DNA of 64,000 nt, taken from the NCBI GenBank assembly GCA_035550375.1, contig DASZPH010000072.1, forward strand, positions 62,001 through 126,000. The letters are read 5' to 3'. Positions 55,072-63,737 of this stretch are shown here, one piece after another. Source of the stretch: DASSFG01 sp035550375 (GTDB lineage Bacteria > Planctomycetota > Planctomycetia > Pirellulales > JAICIG01). The stretch's first letter is position 1; every line of letters begins with the position of its first letter. Made by a program: the position numbers and the translations under genes. The notes below the pieces were generated by a model. The model searched no databases, was not told where the DNA came from, and saw only the letters and a program-made list of their open reading frames with translations.

Positions 55072-55422
55072 ATGAAAAGCAAAAAGCTTTCGCGCGCGCT
55101 CTGCGTCCTGCTGCTGGTCGCTGGTTGCGGCGGGCCGCCGCAAGTGACGCCCGTCAACCGCCGGCTGATCGAGGGCCTGCGCACCGCGACGTCGAGCGAG
55201 CAGATGCAATGGGTCGACGAGAGCGCCAAGCAACTCGAAGAAGGCAAACGCAACGGCACGGTTTCCGACCAGGAATACGAGATCTTCCAGTCGATCATCG
55301 CCATGGCCAAGGAAGGCAAATGGAAGGAAGCCAACGCCGAAGCGGTCCGGCTCGGCAAAGCCCAGAAACCGACGGCTGAGGAAGTGGAAAGGCTGAAGGC
55401 CAAAAGAAAAGACGCCGGCTGA
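55072..55422 (+). CDS. Small lipoprotein downstream of DUF1559
   Basis: 116 residues. Lipobox LVAGC (Cys at about 19) follows ALCVLLLVAG. The mature part is highly charged and helical, with EQMQWVDESAKQLEEGKRNG and a Lys-rich end. It has the size and composition of the carboxypeptidase-regulatory-like or helical lipoproteins that follow DUF1559 genes in this phylum. It probably sits at the outer membrane or periplasm next to the DUF1559 product. Role unknown. Confidence 0.7.
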   Translation: MKSKKLSRALCVLLLVAGCGGPPQVTPVNRRLIEGLRTATSSEQMQWVDESAKQLEEGKRNGTVSDQEYEIFQSIIAMAKEGKWKEANAEAVRLGKAQKPTAEEVERLKAKRKDAG

Positions 55423-55485
55423 TTGTGGCAAGCTGCCGTTGCAGCCGGTATGCTGACACGCGAATTGAGCGATCGAGCGCGTGTT

Positions 55486-56184
55486 ATGTCAGATTCTTCG
55501 TCGGCCGCCAGAACGAGCATCTCGCGAGGGATGCCTTCGTCCGATCGGCGGTGGTTCATCGTGGGCCGCTGGCAGGAGTTCGAGGGCGAAGCCAAGGCCA
55601 ATCTGCTGCGCATCCTCGGCATCGGCGCGTTCTACAGCATCGAGCTATTGAATTATCACAGCCTGCGGCTGGGCTGGTTGGAATTGCCGCCAGTCGCCGG
55701 GGTCGACGCGCGGTTTCACGGCACGGTCACGGCGCTGGCCGCCGCCTGGACGATGACCGGCCTGGCGGTTTTGTTCTGCCTGCGCGGGCAGATCTTTCCC
55801 TGGGTGCTGAAATACCTCTCGACCGCCGCCGACATCGTGTTCCTGACGGGCATTCTGGCGGTGGCCGACGGGGCGCGCAGCCCCTTGGTGGTCGGCTACT
55901 TTCTCATCATCGGTTTAGCCGGCTTGCGGTTCAGTTTGCCGCTCGTCTGGTTCGCGACGTGCGGTTCGGTAGGCGGCTACCTGTTTCTCTTGGGATACTC
56001 CAAGTGGTTTGCGCCCGAACGGCACCTGCGCGTTGACCGGTATCAGCAGTTGATCTTTGTGCTCGCGATTGCTTTGGCCGGCATCGTTTTGGGGCAGATT
56101 CTGCGGCGGGTGCGGCGGATGGCCGAAGACTATGCCTGTGGGCTGCAAGCGGGGCTTGTCGAGGGCCCGACAGGCCGCCCATGA
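55486..56184 (+). CDS. Multi-spanning membrane protein, unknown
   Basis: 232 residues from ATG 55486 (MSDSSSAARTS). Six hydrophobic segments are visible (ILGIGAFYSIELLNYHSLRL, LAAAWTMTGLAVLFCLRG, YLSTAADIVFLTGILAVA, LVVGYFLIIGLAGLRF, SVGGYLFLLGYSKWF, LIFVLAIALAGIVLGQIL). The pattern resembles the sensor membrane domains found in front of kinases or cyclases, but no output domain follows. It overlaps the next gene by ATGA. Function unknown. Confidence 0.6.
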   Translation: MSDSSSAARTSISRGMPSSDRRWFIVGRWQEFEGEAKANLLRILGIGAFYSIELLNYHSLRLGWLELPPVAGVDARFHGTVTALAAAWTMTGLAVLFCLRGQIFPWVLKYLSTAADIVFLTGILAVADGARSPLVVGYFLIIGLAGLRFSLPLVWFATCGSVGGYLFLLGYSKWFAPERHLRVDRYQQLIFVLAIALAGIVLGQILRRVRRMAEDYACGLQAGLVEGPTGRP

Positions 56185-56801
56185 CCACCCCTTCGCCTCT
56201 TCCTCGGTGTCCGGAATGTGGGGCCGCCTATCGGTTGGGCGGCGGCCGCTGCTGGCTGTGCGGCGGCCGGCTCCCTCAACATGAAGGGCAAGGCGCGTTG
56301 CCGCGCCCGGCGCCGGCTTCCCGGTACGGCGAGATCATCGAAGCGGCGCTTGTTTCGCAGGAGACGGCCGCCACTTTCAGTCTCAGCTCGCTCTTTCTCG
56401 TGATGACCCTGGCGGCGGTCTCGGCGGGCGCGTTCGCCGCGGCTCCCGGCTTGGGTATTTTTTTTGTGGTGATCGCCGCGCCGGCTCTGATCCGCACGAT
56501 CGTGATCGGTTCGCGACGCAAGAGGCTGGGCGTCGCCACCTCGCGCGGCGAAAAGATCTTCAATTTCCTGCAATCGATCGGCGTGATGATCTTGATCCTC
56601 GTTTGCATCGTTGTAGCACTCGGGGTCGCTCTCTTCGCCGCATGCACGGGCGCCCTCGCAGGCGGCGTCGTTTCGGAGTCGATCGGCAAGTCGACCGACG
56701 CGGCCATGATCGGGGGCGCCGCGGCAGGCGGACTGATCGCGCTGGTCGGGATCGGCACCGTGTTGTGGGCGATTTGGAACAAGAAACGAAGTCGGCACTA
56801 G
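56181..56801 (+). CDS. Zinc-ribbon membrane protein
   Basis: 206 residues. A short zinc ribbon (CPECGAAYRLGGGRCWLCGG, two CxxC pairs) at residues 10-29 is followed by a linker and four membrane spans in two pairs (SLSSLFLVMTLAAVSAGAFA, LGIFFVVIAAPALIRTIVI, IGVMILILVCIVVALGVALF, AAGGLIALVGIGTVLWAIW). It overlaps the preceding membrane protein gene (ATGA) and lies four bases before the radical SAM gene, so all four genes to 58964 look like one transcription unit. Function unknown. Confidence 0.65.
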   Translation: MTTPSPLPRCPECGAAYRLGGGRCWLCGGRLPQHEGQGALPRPAPASRYGEIIEAALVSQETAATFSLSSLFLVMTLAAVSAGAFAAAPGLGIFFVVIAAPALIRTIVIGSRRKRLGVATSRGEKIFNFLQSIGVMILILVCIVVALGVALFAACTGALAGGVVSESIGKSTDAAMIGGAAAGGLIALVGIGTVLWAIWNKKRSRH

Positions 56802-56805
56802 TGCC

Positions 56806-58296
56806 ATGAAGCTCCGCGAGCACATTTTTCTGGGCATGACACAGAGCCTGTGTCCAGATTGCCTGCACCTTGTGCCGGCCAAGATCGTCGCTCGCGACGG
56901 CCGCGTTTACTTCCGGAAACGCTGCCCGACGCATGGCGTGCGCGAAGATTTTGTCTGTTCCGACGTGCGGCAGTACGATCGGATGGAATTCAGCCTGGAA
57001 GGAAAAGTGCCGGCCCGTTTCGGCGTCGCCCCGGACCGCGGCTGCCCGTACGATTGCGGTCTGTGCACCGAGCACGAGCAGCACACCTGCGTGGGCCTGG
57101 TCGAGATCACGTCCGGGTGCAATCTGGCCTGCCCGATGTGCTACGCCGCCAGCGGCCCGGGCGGAAAGCATCTTTCGTTCGACGACTGCGTGCGGGCGAT
57201 CGACCGCCTGGTGGAGGTCGAGGGCCGGGCCGAAGTGCTCCAGCTTTCCGGCGGCGAACCGACTATCCATCCCGAGTTCGTCCGCATCCTCGATTACGCC
57301 TGTCGGCAGCCGATCGACATGGTGATGATCAATTCCAATGGCTTGCGCTTCGCGCACGACGCCGGCCTCGTCGCCAGGCTGGCCCAATGGCGGCATCGCC
57401 TGGAGGTGTACCTGCAGTTCGACGGATTTGAAGCCGAGACCTCCCGACGGCTGCGCGGCGAGCCGCTGGTCGAGACGAAGCTCGCGGCCATCGACGCCCT
57501 GGGCAAAGCCGGCATTCGGGTCATTCTCGTTTGCACGCTGCAGGGGGGAGTGAACGACCACGAAATCGGCGCGCTGGTCCGCTTCGGCCTCGAGCGTCCC
57601 TGGATCACCGGCATCAGCTTTCAGCCGGCCACCTACTCCGGACGCCACGTGCTGCCCGAGACGCTCGAGCGGCGGATCACGTTTCCTGATGTCGTGCGGG
57701 CCGTCGCGGAGCAGACGGACGGCCTGTTTGAGGTTGAGGACTTTCTGCCCCTGCCGTGCGCGCACCCAAACTGCCACAGCCTGTCGTACGCCTACCGCAC
57801 CGGCTCGACCGTCGTCCCCATCTCCCGTTTCATCGAGGCCCGAAACCACCTCGATCTTCTGGCGAACGGCATCACCTTTACCCGCACACGAACACGCGAG
57901 CTGATCGAACGCTACCTGGGCCGAATGGGATGTTGCTCGGGCGGCGCGTGTGGCAATGCTTCAAGCGGCGACGGCGCGGCAACCAAAGGCCTGGAGCTAA
58001 ACGTCCTGAATGGCCCGCCCAAAAACGGCCAGACCGAAACCGACAGCCTGGCCCGGCAATTCTTTTCACGCGCCCTGGCCGAACAGCTTTCCCCCTCGGA
58101 CGTGTTTCGCATCACCATCACGTCGTTTCTCGACGCCTACAATTTTGACGTCAGGCGGCTGATGAAATGCTGCATCCATCATGTGCTACCCAGCGGACAC
58201 GTGGTTCCTTTTTGCGCTTATAACGTTCTTTACCGCAACGGCCACGTGACCTTGCCAGAGCTGACCTCATGGGCGTCGCCTACGCCGGCATCATGA
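56806..58296 (+). CDS. Radical SAM enzyme of the Tes/MJ0619 type
   Basis: 496 residues. The radical SAM cluster is C105-x3-C109-x2-C112 (CNLACPMC). An N-terminal Cys site includes C16, C19, C40 and His43, and a second cluster site reads C80-PYD-C84-GL-C87 with C95. Further Cys lie near the C-terminus (MGCCSGGACG, KCCIHHV, PFCAYN). This layout, an N-terminal zinc-type site, a CPYDCGLC-type auxiliary motif and HTC before the radical SAM loop, is that of the archaeal tetraether synthase Tes and its relative MJ0619. Those join or modify lipid alkyl chains or act on pterins. The downstream Lgt-like gene overlaps by 28 bp, which suggests lipid chemistry. Substrate is unproven. Confidence 0.82.
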   Translation: MKLREHIFLGMTQSLCPDCLHLVPAKIVARDGRVYFRKRCPTHGVREDFVCSDVRQYDRMEFSLEGKVPARFGVAPDRGCPYDCGLCTEHEQHTCVGLVEITSGCNLACPMCYAASGPGGKHLSFDDCVRAIDRLVEVEGRAEVLQLSGGEPTIHPEFVRILDYACRQPIDMVMINSNGLRFAHDAGLVARLAQWRHRLEVYLQFDGFEAETSRRLRGEPLVETKLAAIDALGKAGIRVILVCTLQGGVNDHEIGALVRFGLERPWITGISFQPATYSGRHVLPETLERRITFPDVVRAVAEQTDGLFEVEDFLPLPCAHPNCHSLSYAYRTGSTVVPISRFIEARNHLDLLANGITFTRTRTRELIERYLGRMGCCSGGACGNASSGDGAATKGLELNVLNGPPKNGQTETDSLARQFFSRALAEQLSPSDVFRITITSFLDAYNFDVRRLMKCCIHHVLPSGHVVPFCAYNVLYRNGHVTLPELTSWASPTPAS

Positions 58297-58964
58297 CCGC
58301 CGCCATCGCCGCGGCGTTTTTCTTGAGCCGCCGGCGTCAAACGGCACTTCCTCTTTCGCGCGGCGAACGATTCGGGATTGCGGCGGGCGCGTTTTGCGGA
58401 GCCATGATCGCGGCCAAACTCCCGTTTCTTTTCAGCGATTGGTCACGGCTGGCCAGCGGCGCGGCCTGGCTCGACAACGGCAAAACGATCGTGTTCGGGC
58501 TGGTTGGCGGATACTTCGGCGTCGAGCTGGCGAAATGGGCGCTCGACGTCCGCGTCAAGACGGGCGACAGCTTCGCCGTTCCCGTCGCGGTGGGGATCGC
58601 CATCGGACGGCTCGCGTGTTTCGTCGGCGGCTGCTGCTACGGAACGCACACCTCTTTGCCGTGGGGGGTCGATTTCGGCGACGGGCTGCGACACCCGACG
58701 CAACTCTACGAGTCGGCCTTTCACCTCGGCGCGGCGGCGGTGCTGGCTGCCATGGAGCGGCGCGACTGGTGCCGCGGCCAGAGAATCAAGCTCTACATCA
58801 TGGCCTACCTGGTCTACCGCTTCGCGAGCGAGTTTATCCGCCCCGAGCCAATCGTTTGGCTTTCGCTGACCGGTTATCAGTGGGCTTGCCTGGCCTGGTT
58901 GCCGGTCTTCGCCCTGCTTTGGGCGGCTGACGAACGGTCGAAGAGCCGTTTGTACTCCTGTTGA
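58269..58964 (+). CDS. Lgt-like prolipoprotein diacylglyceryl transferase family protein
   Basis: 231 residues with about six membrane spans. GRLACFVGGCCYGTHTSLPW corresponds to the Lgt signature (GRxGNFxNxExYGxPTxLPW), and LRHPTQLYESAFH plus VYRFASEFIRPEP to the other Lgt blocks. It is about 40-50 residues shorter than typical Lgt and the usual Asn is replaced by Cys, so it may be a paralogue with another substrate. It starts inside the radical SAM gene (28-bp overlap), which implies joint translation. It overlaps the 3' end of the convergent dgt gene by 88 bp. A true Lgt elsewhere in the genome would support specialisation. Confidence 0.75.
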   Translation: MGVAYAGIMTAAIAAAFFLSRRRQTALPLSRGERFGIAAGAFCGAMIAAKLPFLFSDWSRLASGAAWLDNGKTIVFGLVGGYFGVELAKWALDVRVKTGDSFAVPVAVGIAIGRLACFVGGCCYGTHTSLPWGVDFGDGLRHPTQLYESAFHLGAAAVLAAMERRDWCRGQRIKLYIMAYLVYRFASEFIRPEPIVWLSLTGYQWACLAWLPVFALLWAADERSKSRLYSC

Positions 58965-60094
58965 GCGTAACGGTCGGTCATGCCGGCGATGTAGTCGGCC
59001 ACGCCGCGGCGCAAGCCGACCTGCTCGACCCGGGCCGCAAACCGCGGCGGCAATAGCTCAGGGCACCGCACATAACCGATGAACATTTCGCGGAGCATCG
59101 ACTGGGCTTCGGTTCGGAACCGGAGCACCTGCGGATGACAGTAGACGCGCTGAAAGAGGAACGTCTCCAATTCGCGCTTCAGGTCGGCCAGTTCGGAGCC
59201 GACGCCGATCAGTATTTCTGGCGCGTGCCTCACGTCGTCGATCGATCGAATGCCGCCCTCCGCCAGCCGGCGCTCGGTGCACTCGATCAGCTCGCTCACC
59301 TGCCAGTCGATCAGCTCGTGTAAGACGGCCCGCTTGAGCCGGTCGTCGGCGAGCGCGCCGTATCGCGACCGCACGCGCCGTTCGGCCTCCGCCCACAGGG
59401 GCAGTTGCAAAAGTTCATCCAGCTCCAGCAACCCCAGGTGCAGGGCGTCGTCGGCGTCGTGCGTGTCGTACGCGACGCTGTCGGCCGCTTCCACCACTTG
59501 CACTTCCAACAGCGGTCGCTCAGCCAAGGGATTCTGGTGCCGGCTCTGTTTGTCGATGCGCGTCGCTTGCCCTTCCAGCACTTCGCGCGACAGGTTCAGG
59601 CCCGGAAAGTCCGGGTAACGTTGCTCCAACTCTTCGACGATCACCAGCCCTTGCCGATTGTGGGAAAACCCGCCTTCATCGGCCAACAGTTCGTTGAGCG
59701 CGTCTTCGCCCGCGTGTCCGAAAGGTGGATGCCCCAGGTCGTGAGCCAGCGCGAGCGCCTCGACCAGGTCTTCATTGAGCCGCAGAGCGCGTCCCACGGT
59801 GCGGGCGACCGAGGCGACCTCCAGCGTGTGCGTCAGACGCGTGCGGTGGTAGTCGCCCATTTCGCCAGTGAAAACCTGCATCTTGGCGCTCAGCCGGCGG
59901 TGGGCGGCACTGTGTACGATCCGGTCGCGATCGCGCTGAAACGGACCGCGATAAGGGTGCGGCGGCTCGGCGTATCTTCTGCCCGCCGTTTCGACGCTGT
60001 GCATGGCGTAAGAAGCCAGCAGCACTTGCTCGCGCTGCACGATGCCGGGGTCGAGCTCGGTGCAATCGACGGTCGGGGTGCGGTCGGCCGTCAT
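58877..60094 (-). CDS. dgt: Deoxyguanosinetriphosphate triphosphohydrolase family (HD)
   Basis: 405 residues. It hydrolyses dNTPs to nucleoside and triphosphate. The HD motif is seen in RLTHTLEVASVARTVGRAL and ALALAHDLGHPPFGHAGEDAL, and VEAADSVAYDTHDADDAL carries the last metal Asp. The N-terminus RGPFQRDRDRIVHSAAHRRL is typical of the family. It follows the HIT gene as ATGA. The C-terminal 88 bp overlap the convergent Lgt-like gene, which could give antisense control. The final residues after TDRYAQQEYKRLF are less conserved and may be extended. Confidence 0.9.
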   Translation of the reverse strand: MTADRTPTVDCTELDPGIVQREQVLLASYAMHSVETAGRRYAEPPHPYRGPFQRDRDRIVHSAAHRRLSAKMQVFTGEMGDYHRTRLTHTLEVASVARTVGRALRLNEDLVEALALAHDLGHPPFGHAGEDALNELLADEGGFSHNRQGLVIVEELEQRYPDFPGLNLSREVLEGQATRIDKQSRHQNPLAERPLLEVQVVEAADSVAYDTHDADDALHLGLLELDELLQLPLWAEAERRVRSRYGALADDRLKRAVLHELIDWQVSELIECTERRLAEGGIRSIDDVRHAPEILIGVGSELADLKRELETFLFQRVYCHPQVLRFRTEAQSMLREMFIGYVRCPELLPPRFAARVEQVGLRRGVADYIAGMTDRYAQQEYKRLFDRSSAAQSRAKTGNQARQAH

Positions 60095-60642
60095 GGCTCG
60101 CCCCTTCCGCCAGGCTGCGACAGGGCGTCGGTCAGCATTTGCCAGAGTTCGTCGAGCGATTGTGGGATGACGTCGACCCCGGCCAGAACGGGCATGAAGT
60201 TCGTGTCGCCCAGCCAGCGCGGCACGATGTGCCAGTGCAAATGCCCCGGCACCCCGGCCCCGGCCACCTTGCCCAGGTTCAGGCCGATGTTGAACCCGTC
60301 GGGGTTCATCAACCGTGTCAAGAGCGACGTCATGTCGGCGATGGTTTGAATCGCTTCCAGGTTGGTCTCAGGCGGCAGTTCGTCGAGCTTGCCCACATGA
60401 CTCCGGCAGGCGACAAGCAGGTGGCCGTTGTTGTAGGGATAGCGGTTGAGAATCACGATCGTCTCGCGGCCCCGCGTGACGACCAGATTCTCGCGGTCAC
60501 GCGTGTCGGCGGCGGCCCGGCACATGAAGCAAGCGGGGTCGGCAGAAGGCGGGAGGCTGAGAGCGCCGAGGTCCGCCTGCGGCGTGCGATCTCCCTTCAC
60601 ATAACCCAAGCGCCAAGGCGCCCAGAGTCGTTCATGGCTCAA
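60091..60642 (-). CDS. HIT-family nucleotide hydrolase/transferase
   Basis: 183 residues. The HIT motif is GHLHWHIVPRW. The Cys pair CFMCRA near residue 38 and the His of NGHLLVACRSHV suggest a Zn-bound Ap4A phosphorylase/HIT type. It acts on dinucleotide polyphosphates or nucleotide-linked groups. The gene precedes dgt with an ATGA overlap, so the two nucleotide-processing enzymes are made together. N-terminal LWAPWRLGYVKGD is the usual start of this bacterial group. Confidence 0.9.
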   Translation of the reverse strand: MSHERLWAPWRLGYVKGDRTPQADLGALSLPPSADPACFMCRAAADTRDRENLVVTRGRETIVILNRYPYNNGHLLVACRSHVGKLDELPPETNLEAIQTIADMTSLLTRLMNPDGFNIGLNLGKVAGAGVPGHLHWHIVPRWLGDTNFMPVLAGVDVIPQSLDELWQMLTDALSQPGGRGEP

Positions 60643-60732
60643 ACCGGTTCACTCCCATAGACGGACAGGGGCTCCTTGATTGTGCTATTCTATCGGGCCA
60701 CTTGATGCCGGCGAGACCAAAATCCCCACACG

Positions 60733-60765
60733 CCGTCCGAGACTTGCAGCTCCGTCCGAGACTTG
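60733..60765 (+). repeat. Tandem 14-bp direct repeat abutting the hrpB start
   Basis: CCGTCCGAGACTTG occurs at 60733-60746 and again at 60752-60765, one base before the hrpB ATG. The period is 19 bp. It covers the position of the ribosome site, so it may be an RNA- or protein-binding site that controls translation, or a simple duplication. Confidence 0.55.
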
Positions 60766-60766
60766 A

Positions 60767-63274
60767 ATGACGCTCACGCCCCTGCCGATCGACGCCGTCT
60801 TGCCCGAGCTGCTGGCGGCGCTCGCCCGGCAGTCGTCGGTGGTTCTGCAAGCGCCGGCGGGGGCGGGGAAGACGACACGGGTGCCGCCCGCCATCCTCGA
60901 CGGCGGCCTGGCCGGCTCGGGAAAGATCGTCCTGCTTCAACCTAGGCGGTTGGCGGCGCGCGCCGCGGCGGCCCGGATCGCGGCCGAGCGGGGCGGCCGG
61001 TTGGGCGACGAAGTCGGCTACCAGGTGCGGTTCGAGCGGCAGGCGAGCCGCGAGACGCGCATCCTGGCGGTGACCGACGGCGTCTTCGTGCGGCTGCTGG
61101 CGGACGACCCGTTTCTGGAGGGGGTGAGCGTCGTCGTGTTCGACGAGTTCCACGAGCGGAGCATCAACAGCGACCTGGCGCTGGCCATGGTGCGGCGTAT
61201 CCAGCTCGATCTGCGCCCCGAATTGAAGCTGGTGGTCATGTCTGCCACGCTCGCGGCCGAGCCGATCGCCGCCTGGCTCGGGGGCTGCCCGATCGTGCGC
61301 AGCGAAGGCCGCACCTTTCCGGTGGAGGTGCGGTATCTGGGACATTCGCCCCACGGGCCGATCGGTCCCCACGTCGCCCGCGGTGTCGAATCGCTCTGGG
61401 GGGCAACGACGGGCCACGTACTGGCGTTTCTGCCCGGCGTGGCCGAAATCCGCCAGGTTGAGCGCGAGCTGGCCGCCGGGCAGAAATCTCAAGAAGCGCA
61501 GGTGATGCCACTCTACGCCGACCTGCCGCTTGCCGAGCAGCAGGCCGTGCTGGAGCCCGCCCCGCGCCGCAAGATCGTGCTGGCAACGAACGTGGCCGAG
61601 ACGAGTCTCACGATCGAGGGGGTGACAGCCGTGGTCGACAGCGGCCTGGCTCGCGTGCTGCGCCTCGACCCCGCGCTGGGGCTCGATCGGTTGGAAACGA
61701 CACGCATCTCGCGCGCGTCGGCCGACCAGCGGGCCGGCCGGGCCGGGCGCACGGCGCCGGGCGTATGCCTGCGCCTCTGGAGCGAGCGGGAGCAGGCGGG
61801 CCTGCGCGACTTCGAGAGCCCGGAGATCGCCCGCGTCGACCTCACCGGGCCGGTGCTCGAACTGTTGTGCTGGGGTGAAACCGACGTGGCCCGTTTCGGC
61901 TGGTACGAACCGCCCCCTGCGGCCGCGGTCGAGCAGGCCCTGCGGCTGCTGCGGCGCTTAGGAGCCTGCGGCGACCGGGGCGTAACCGAGATCGGCCGGC
62001 GTATGGCTCGGCTGCCGGTCCATCCCCGGTTGGCACGGGCCTTGATCGAGGGACATTCGTGGGGGCATGCCGAACGGGTAGCGATGGCGTGCGCCCTGCT
62101 CTCCGAACGCGATCCCTTCCGAGCCTCTCGTCAGGAAGAGAGCCGGCATACGTCAGACTCGGACGTGTTGGACCGTGTGGCGGCGCTCGAGGCGTTTGAA
62201 CGGTCGGGGCAACGGCACAGCGAGGTCGGCACCATCGACGGCGGCACGGCGAAGGCGATCCTTCGCGCCCGCAAGCAGCTCTTGCGCTTGCTCTCCGACG
62301 AGCGGGCCGAAAGACGCTCGCCGCCAGTCTCGGCCGACGAGGCCGTCCTGCGGTCGCTGTTCGTGGCCTTTGCCAATCGGCTCGCCCGCCGTCGAGAGCC
62401 GCGGAGCCCGCGCGCGGTGATGCTCGGGGGCCGCGGAGTGCGGCTGGCCCGATCGAGCGCCGTCCGCGACGCCCCGCTCTTCGTGTGCGTCAACCTGAGC
62501 GAAACGGGCAAGGCCGAGTCGATGGTTCATCTGGCGTCGGCCGTGGATCGCGACTGGCTGCCGGAGGAGGATTTGCAGGTCGGGGTTGAGGTGGAGTTCG
62601 ATCCGGGGCGGGAGCGGGTGGTGGCGGTCCGGCGGACGCGGCTGGAGGACCTCGTGCTGGACGAGGCGATGACCAGTTTGCCGGCGGGGTTCGATCCCGC
62701 GCCGCTTCTGGCTCAGGCCGCCAGCGAGAGTTTGGAGCGAACCCTCTCGCTCGACGAGGAAGCGACGACCTTCATCAACCGCATTCGCTTTCTGCGGCTG
62801 GCGATGCCGGAGTTGGAGTTGCCGGAGCTGGGCGACGACCCGCTACGGCGTTTGTTGCCTTGGTTGTCGATCGGGCGACAATCGTTCGACGAGCTGCGTC
62901 GCGCGCCCGTGCTGCCGGCCCTGAAGGCCATGCTGACACCTTCCCAGCTCGCGGCGCTGGAGCGTGAGGCACCGCAGCGACTGCGCGTGCCCAGCGGACG
63001 CGAGCTGGCCTTGCGTTACGAGTCGGGGCAGCCGCCGATTCTGGAGGTGAAGATCCAGGAGATGTTTGGCCTGCGTGAAACGCCGCGTGTCGCGGCCGGC
63101 CGCGTGCCGGTGATCTTGCACCTGCTCGCTCCCAACATGCGTCCCCAACAGGTAACCTCCGACCTGGCGAGTTTCTGGAAGAACGCCTATCCCGTCGTCC
63201 GCAAAGAGCTGCGTCGCCGCTATTCCAAGCACCCCTGGCCCGAGGACCCGCTGACGGCAAGTCCGAAGCGGTAG
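60767..63274 (+). CDS. hrpB: ATP-dependent helicase HrpB
   Basis: 835 residues, DEAH/RHA superfamily 2 helicase. Walker A is APAGAGKTT (29-37), motif II is VFDEFHERS, motif III SAT, and motif VI SADQRAGRAGRTAPG. The HrpB-specific C-terminal domain follows with RVPVILHLLAPNMRPQQVTSDL and SFWKNAYPVVRKELRRRYSKHPWPEDP, the family's last signature. Length fits HrpB. The ATG at 60767 follows a tandem direct repeat. The gene is divergent from the HIT-dgt operon. Its cellular role is poorly defined in bacteria. Confidence 0.93.
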   Translation: MTLTPLPIDAVLPELLAALARQSSVVLQAPAGAGKTTRVPPAILDGGLAGSGKIVLLQPRRLAARAAAARIAAERGGRLGDEVGYQVRFERQASRETRILAVTDGVFVRLLADDPFLEGVSVVVFDEFHERSINSDLALAMVRRIQLDLRPELKLVVMSATLAAEPIAAWLGGCPIVRSEGRTFPVEVRYLGHSPHGPIGPHVARGVESLWGATTGHVLAFLPGVAEIRQVERELAAGQKSQEAQVMPLYADLPLAEQQAVLEPAPRRKIVLATNVAETSLTIEGVTAVVDSGLARVLRLDPALGLDRLETTRISRASADQRAGRAGRTAPGVCLRLWSEREQAGLRDFESPEIARVDLTGPVLELLCWGETDVARFGWYEPPPAAAVEQALRLLRRLGACGDRGVTEIGRRMARLPVHPRLARALIEGHSWGHAERVAMACALLSERDPFRASRQEESRHTSDSDVLDRVAALEAFERSGQRHSEVGTIDGGTAKAILRARKQLLRLLSDERAERRSPPVSADEAVLRSLFVAFANRLARRREPRSPRAVMLGGRGVRLARSSAVRDAPLFVCVNLSETGKAESMVHLASAVDRDWLPEEDLQVGVEVEFDPGRERVVAVRRTRLEDLVLDEAMTSLPAGFDPAPLLAQAASESLERTLSLDEEATTFINRIRFLRLAMPELELPELGDDPLRRLLPWLSIGRQSFDELRRAPVLPALKAMLTPSQLAALEREAPQRLRVPSGRELALRYESGQPPILEVKIQEMFGLRETPRVAAGRVPVILHLLAPNMRPQQVTSDLASFWKNAYPVVRKELRRRYSKHPWPEDPLTASPKR

Positions 63275-63474
63275 CGCCTGACCACCCGGCCTTCCAGCCG
63301 CCTTACTATCGCAGCTTGCAAGCACCCCGGCCTGAAAACCCGGGATGTGTCAACGATTCCCTCGTACATTTGTACAAGAAGTCCGCAGTGCAGCAGGTTC
63401 GAAATCGCGTCCGTCAACGCGCTCACATGTATGCGTTGAGCTCGATCATGGCATTTCCTCGAGTTCAGTCCCTT

Positions 63475-63504
63475 AATCCGTGTTTATCCGCGTTCATCTG
63501 TGGC
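63475..63504 (+). repeat. Candidate dispersed intergenic repeat
   Basis: A 30-base sequence whose core is ATCCGCGTTCATCTGTGGC. I remember very similar sequences in many intergenic regions of planctomycetes and Verrucomicrobia. It is not coding here. Only one copy is in this window, so its repeat nature rests on recall. Confidence 0.4.
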
Positions 63505-63568
63505 TACTCCAGAACTTGCATCTAAATCAGAGAGTCCGCAGCGCGGTGCTTGACACCGGTACCCCAGC

Positions 63569-63697
63569 GTGCCTAAGCCCGCCGACGAGCCAGGCGTTCA
63601 ATTCTGGCTCGAACAGCTCGCGGCTGGCGGCGCCGACACCGACGTGGTCTCCGGCATCGTCGCATCTACCGAATATCTGAAGCTGCATACCGCCTGA
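63569..63697 (+). pseudogene. DUF4214 domain remnant
   Basis: A short frame (GTG 63569 to TGA 63697) encodes PKPADEPGVQFWLEQLAAGG and then a segment ending STEYLKLHTA. This matches the C-terminal half of a DUF4214 unit (PDxxGxxYWxxxLxxG ... SxEYxxL) as in the intact protein at 15631-17016. The first half is not in frame and no start exists, so it is a leftover of a larger gene. Confidence 0.5.
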
Positions 63698-63737
63698 GGG
63701 TCGTCACCTGCCGGGGCGAGATCAGTCCGGGGCGCAG

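Larger units (their letters stand above)
63275..63737. other. Intergenic region with repeat and DUF4214 remnant
   Basis: 463 bases without an intact gene. It contains a GTACATTTGTAC palindrome near 63366, a candidate dispersed repeat at 63475-63504 and a DUF4214-like fragment at 63569-63697. It also has a GC-rich hairpin near 63327-63345. Confidence 0.5.

Noticed and set aside
63395..63415. GGTTCGAAAT as a tRNA T-arm
   Set aside because: No acceptor, D-arm or anticodon stem pairs around it.
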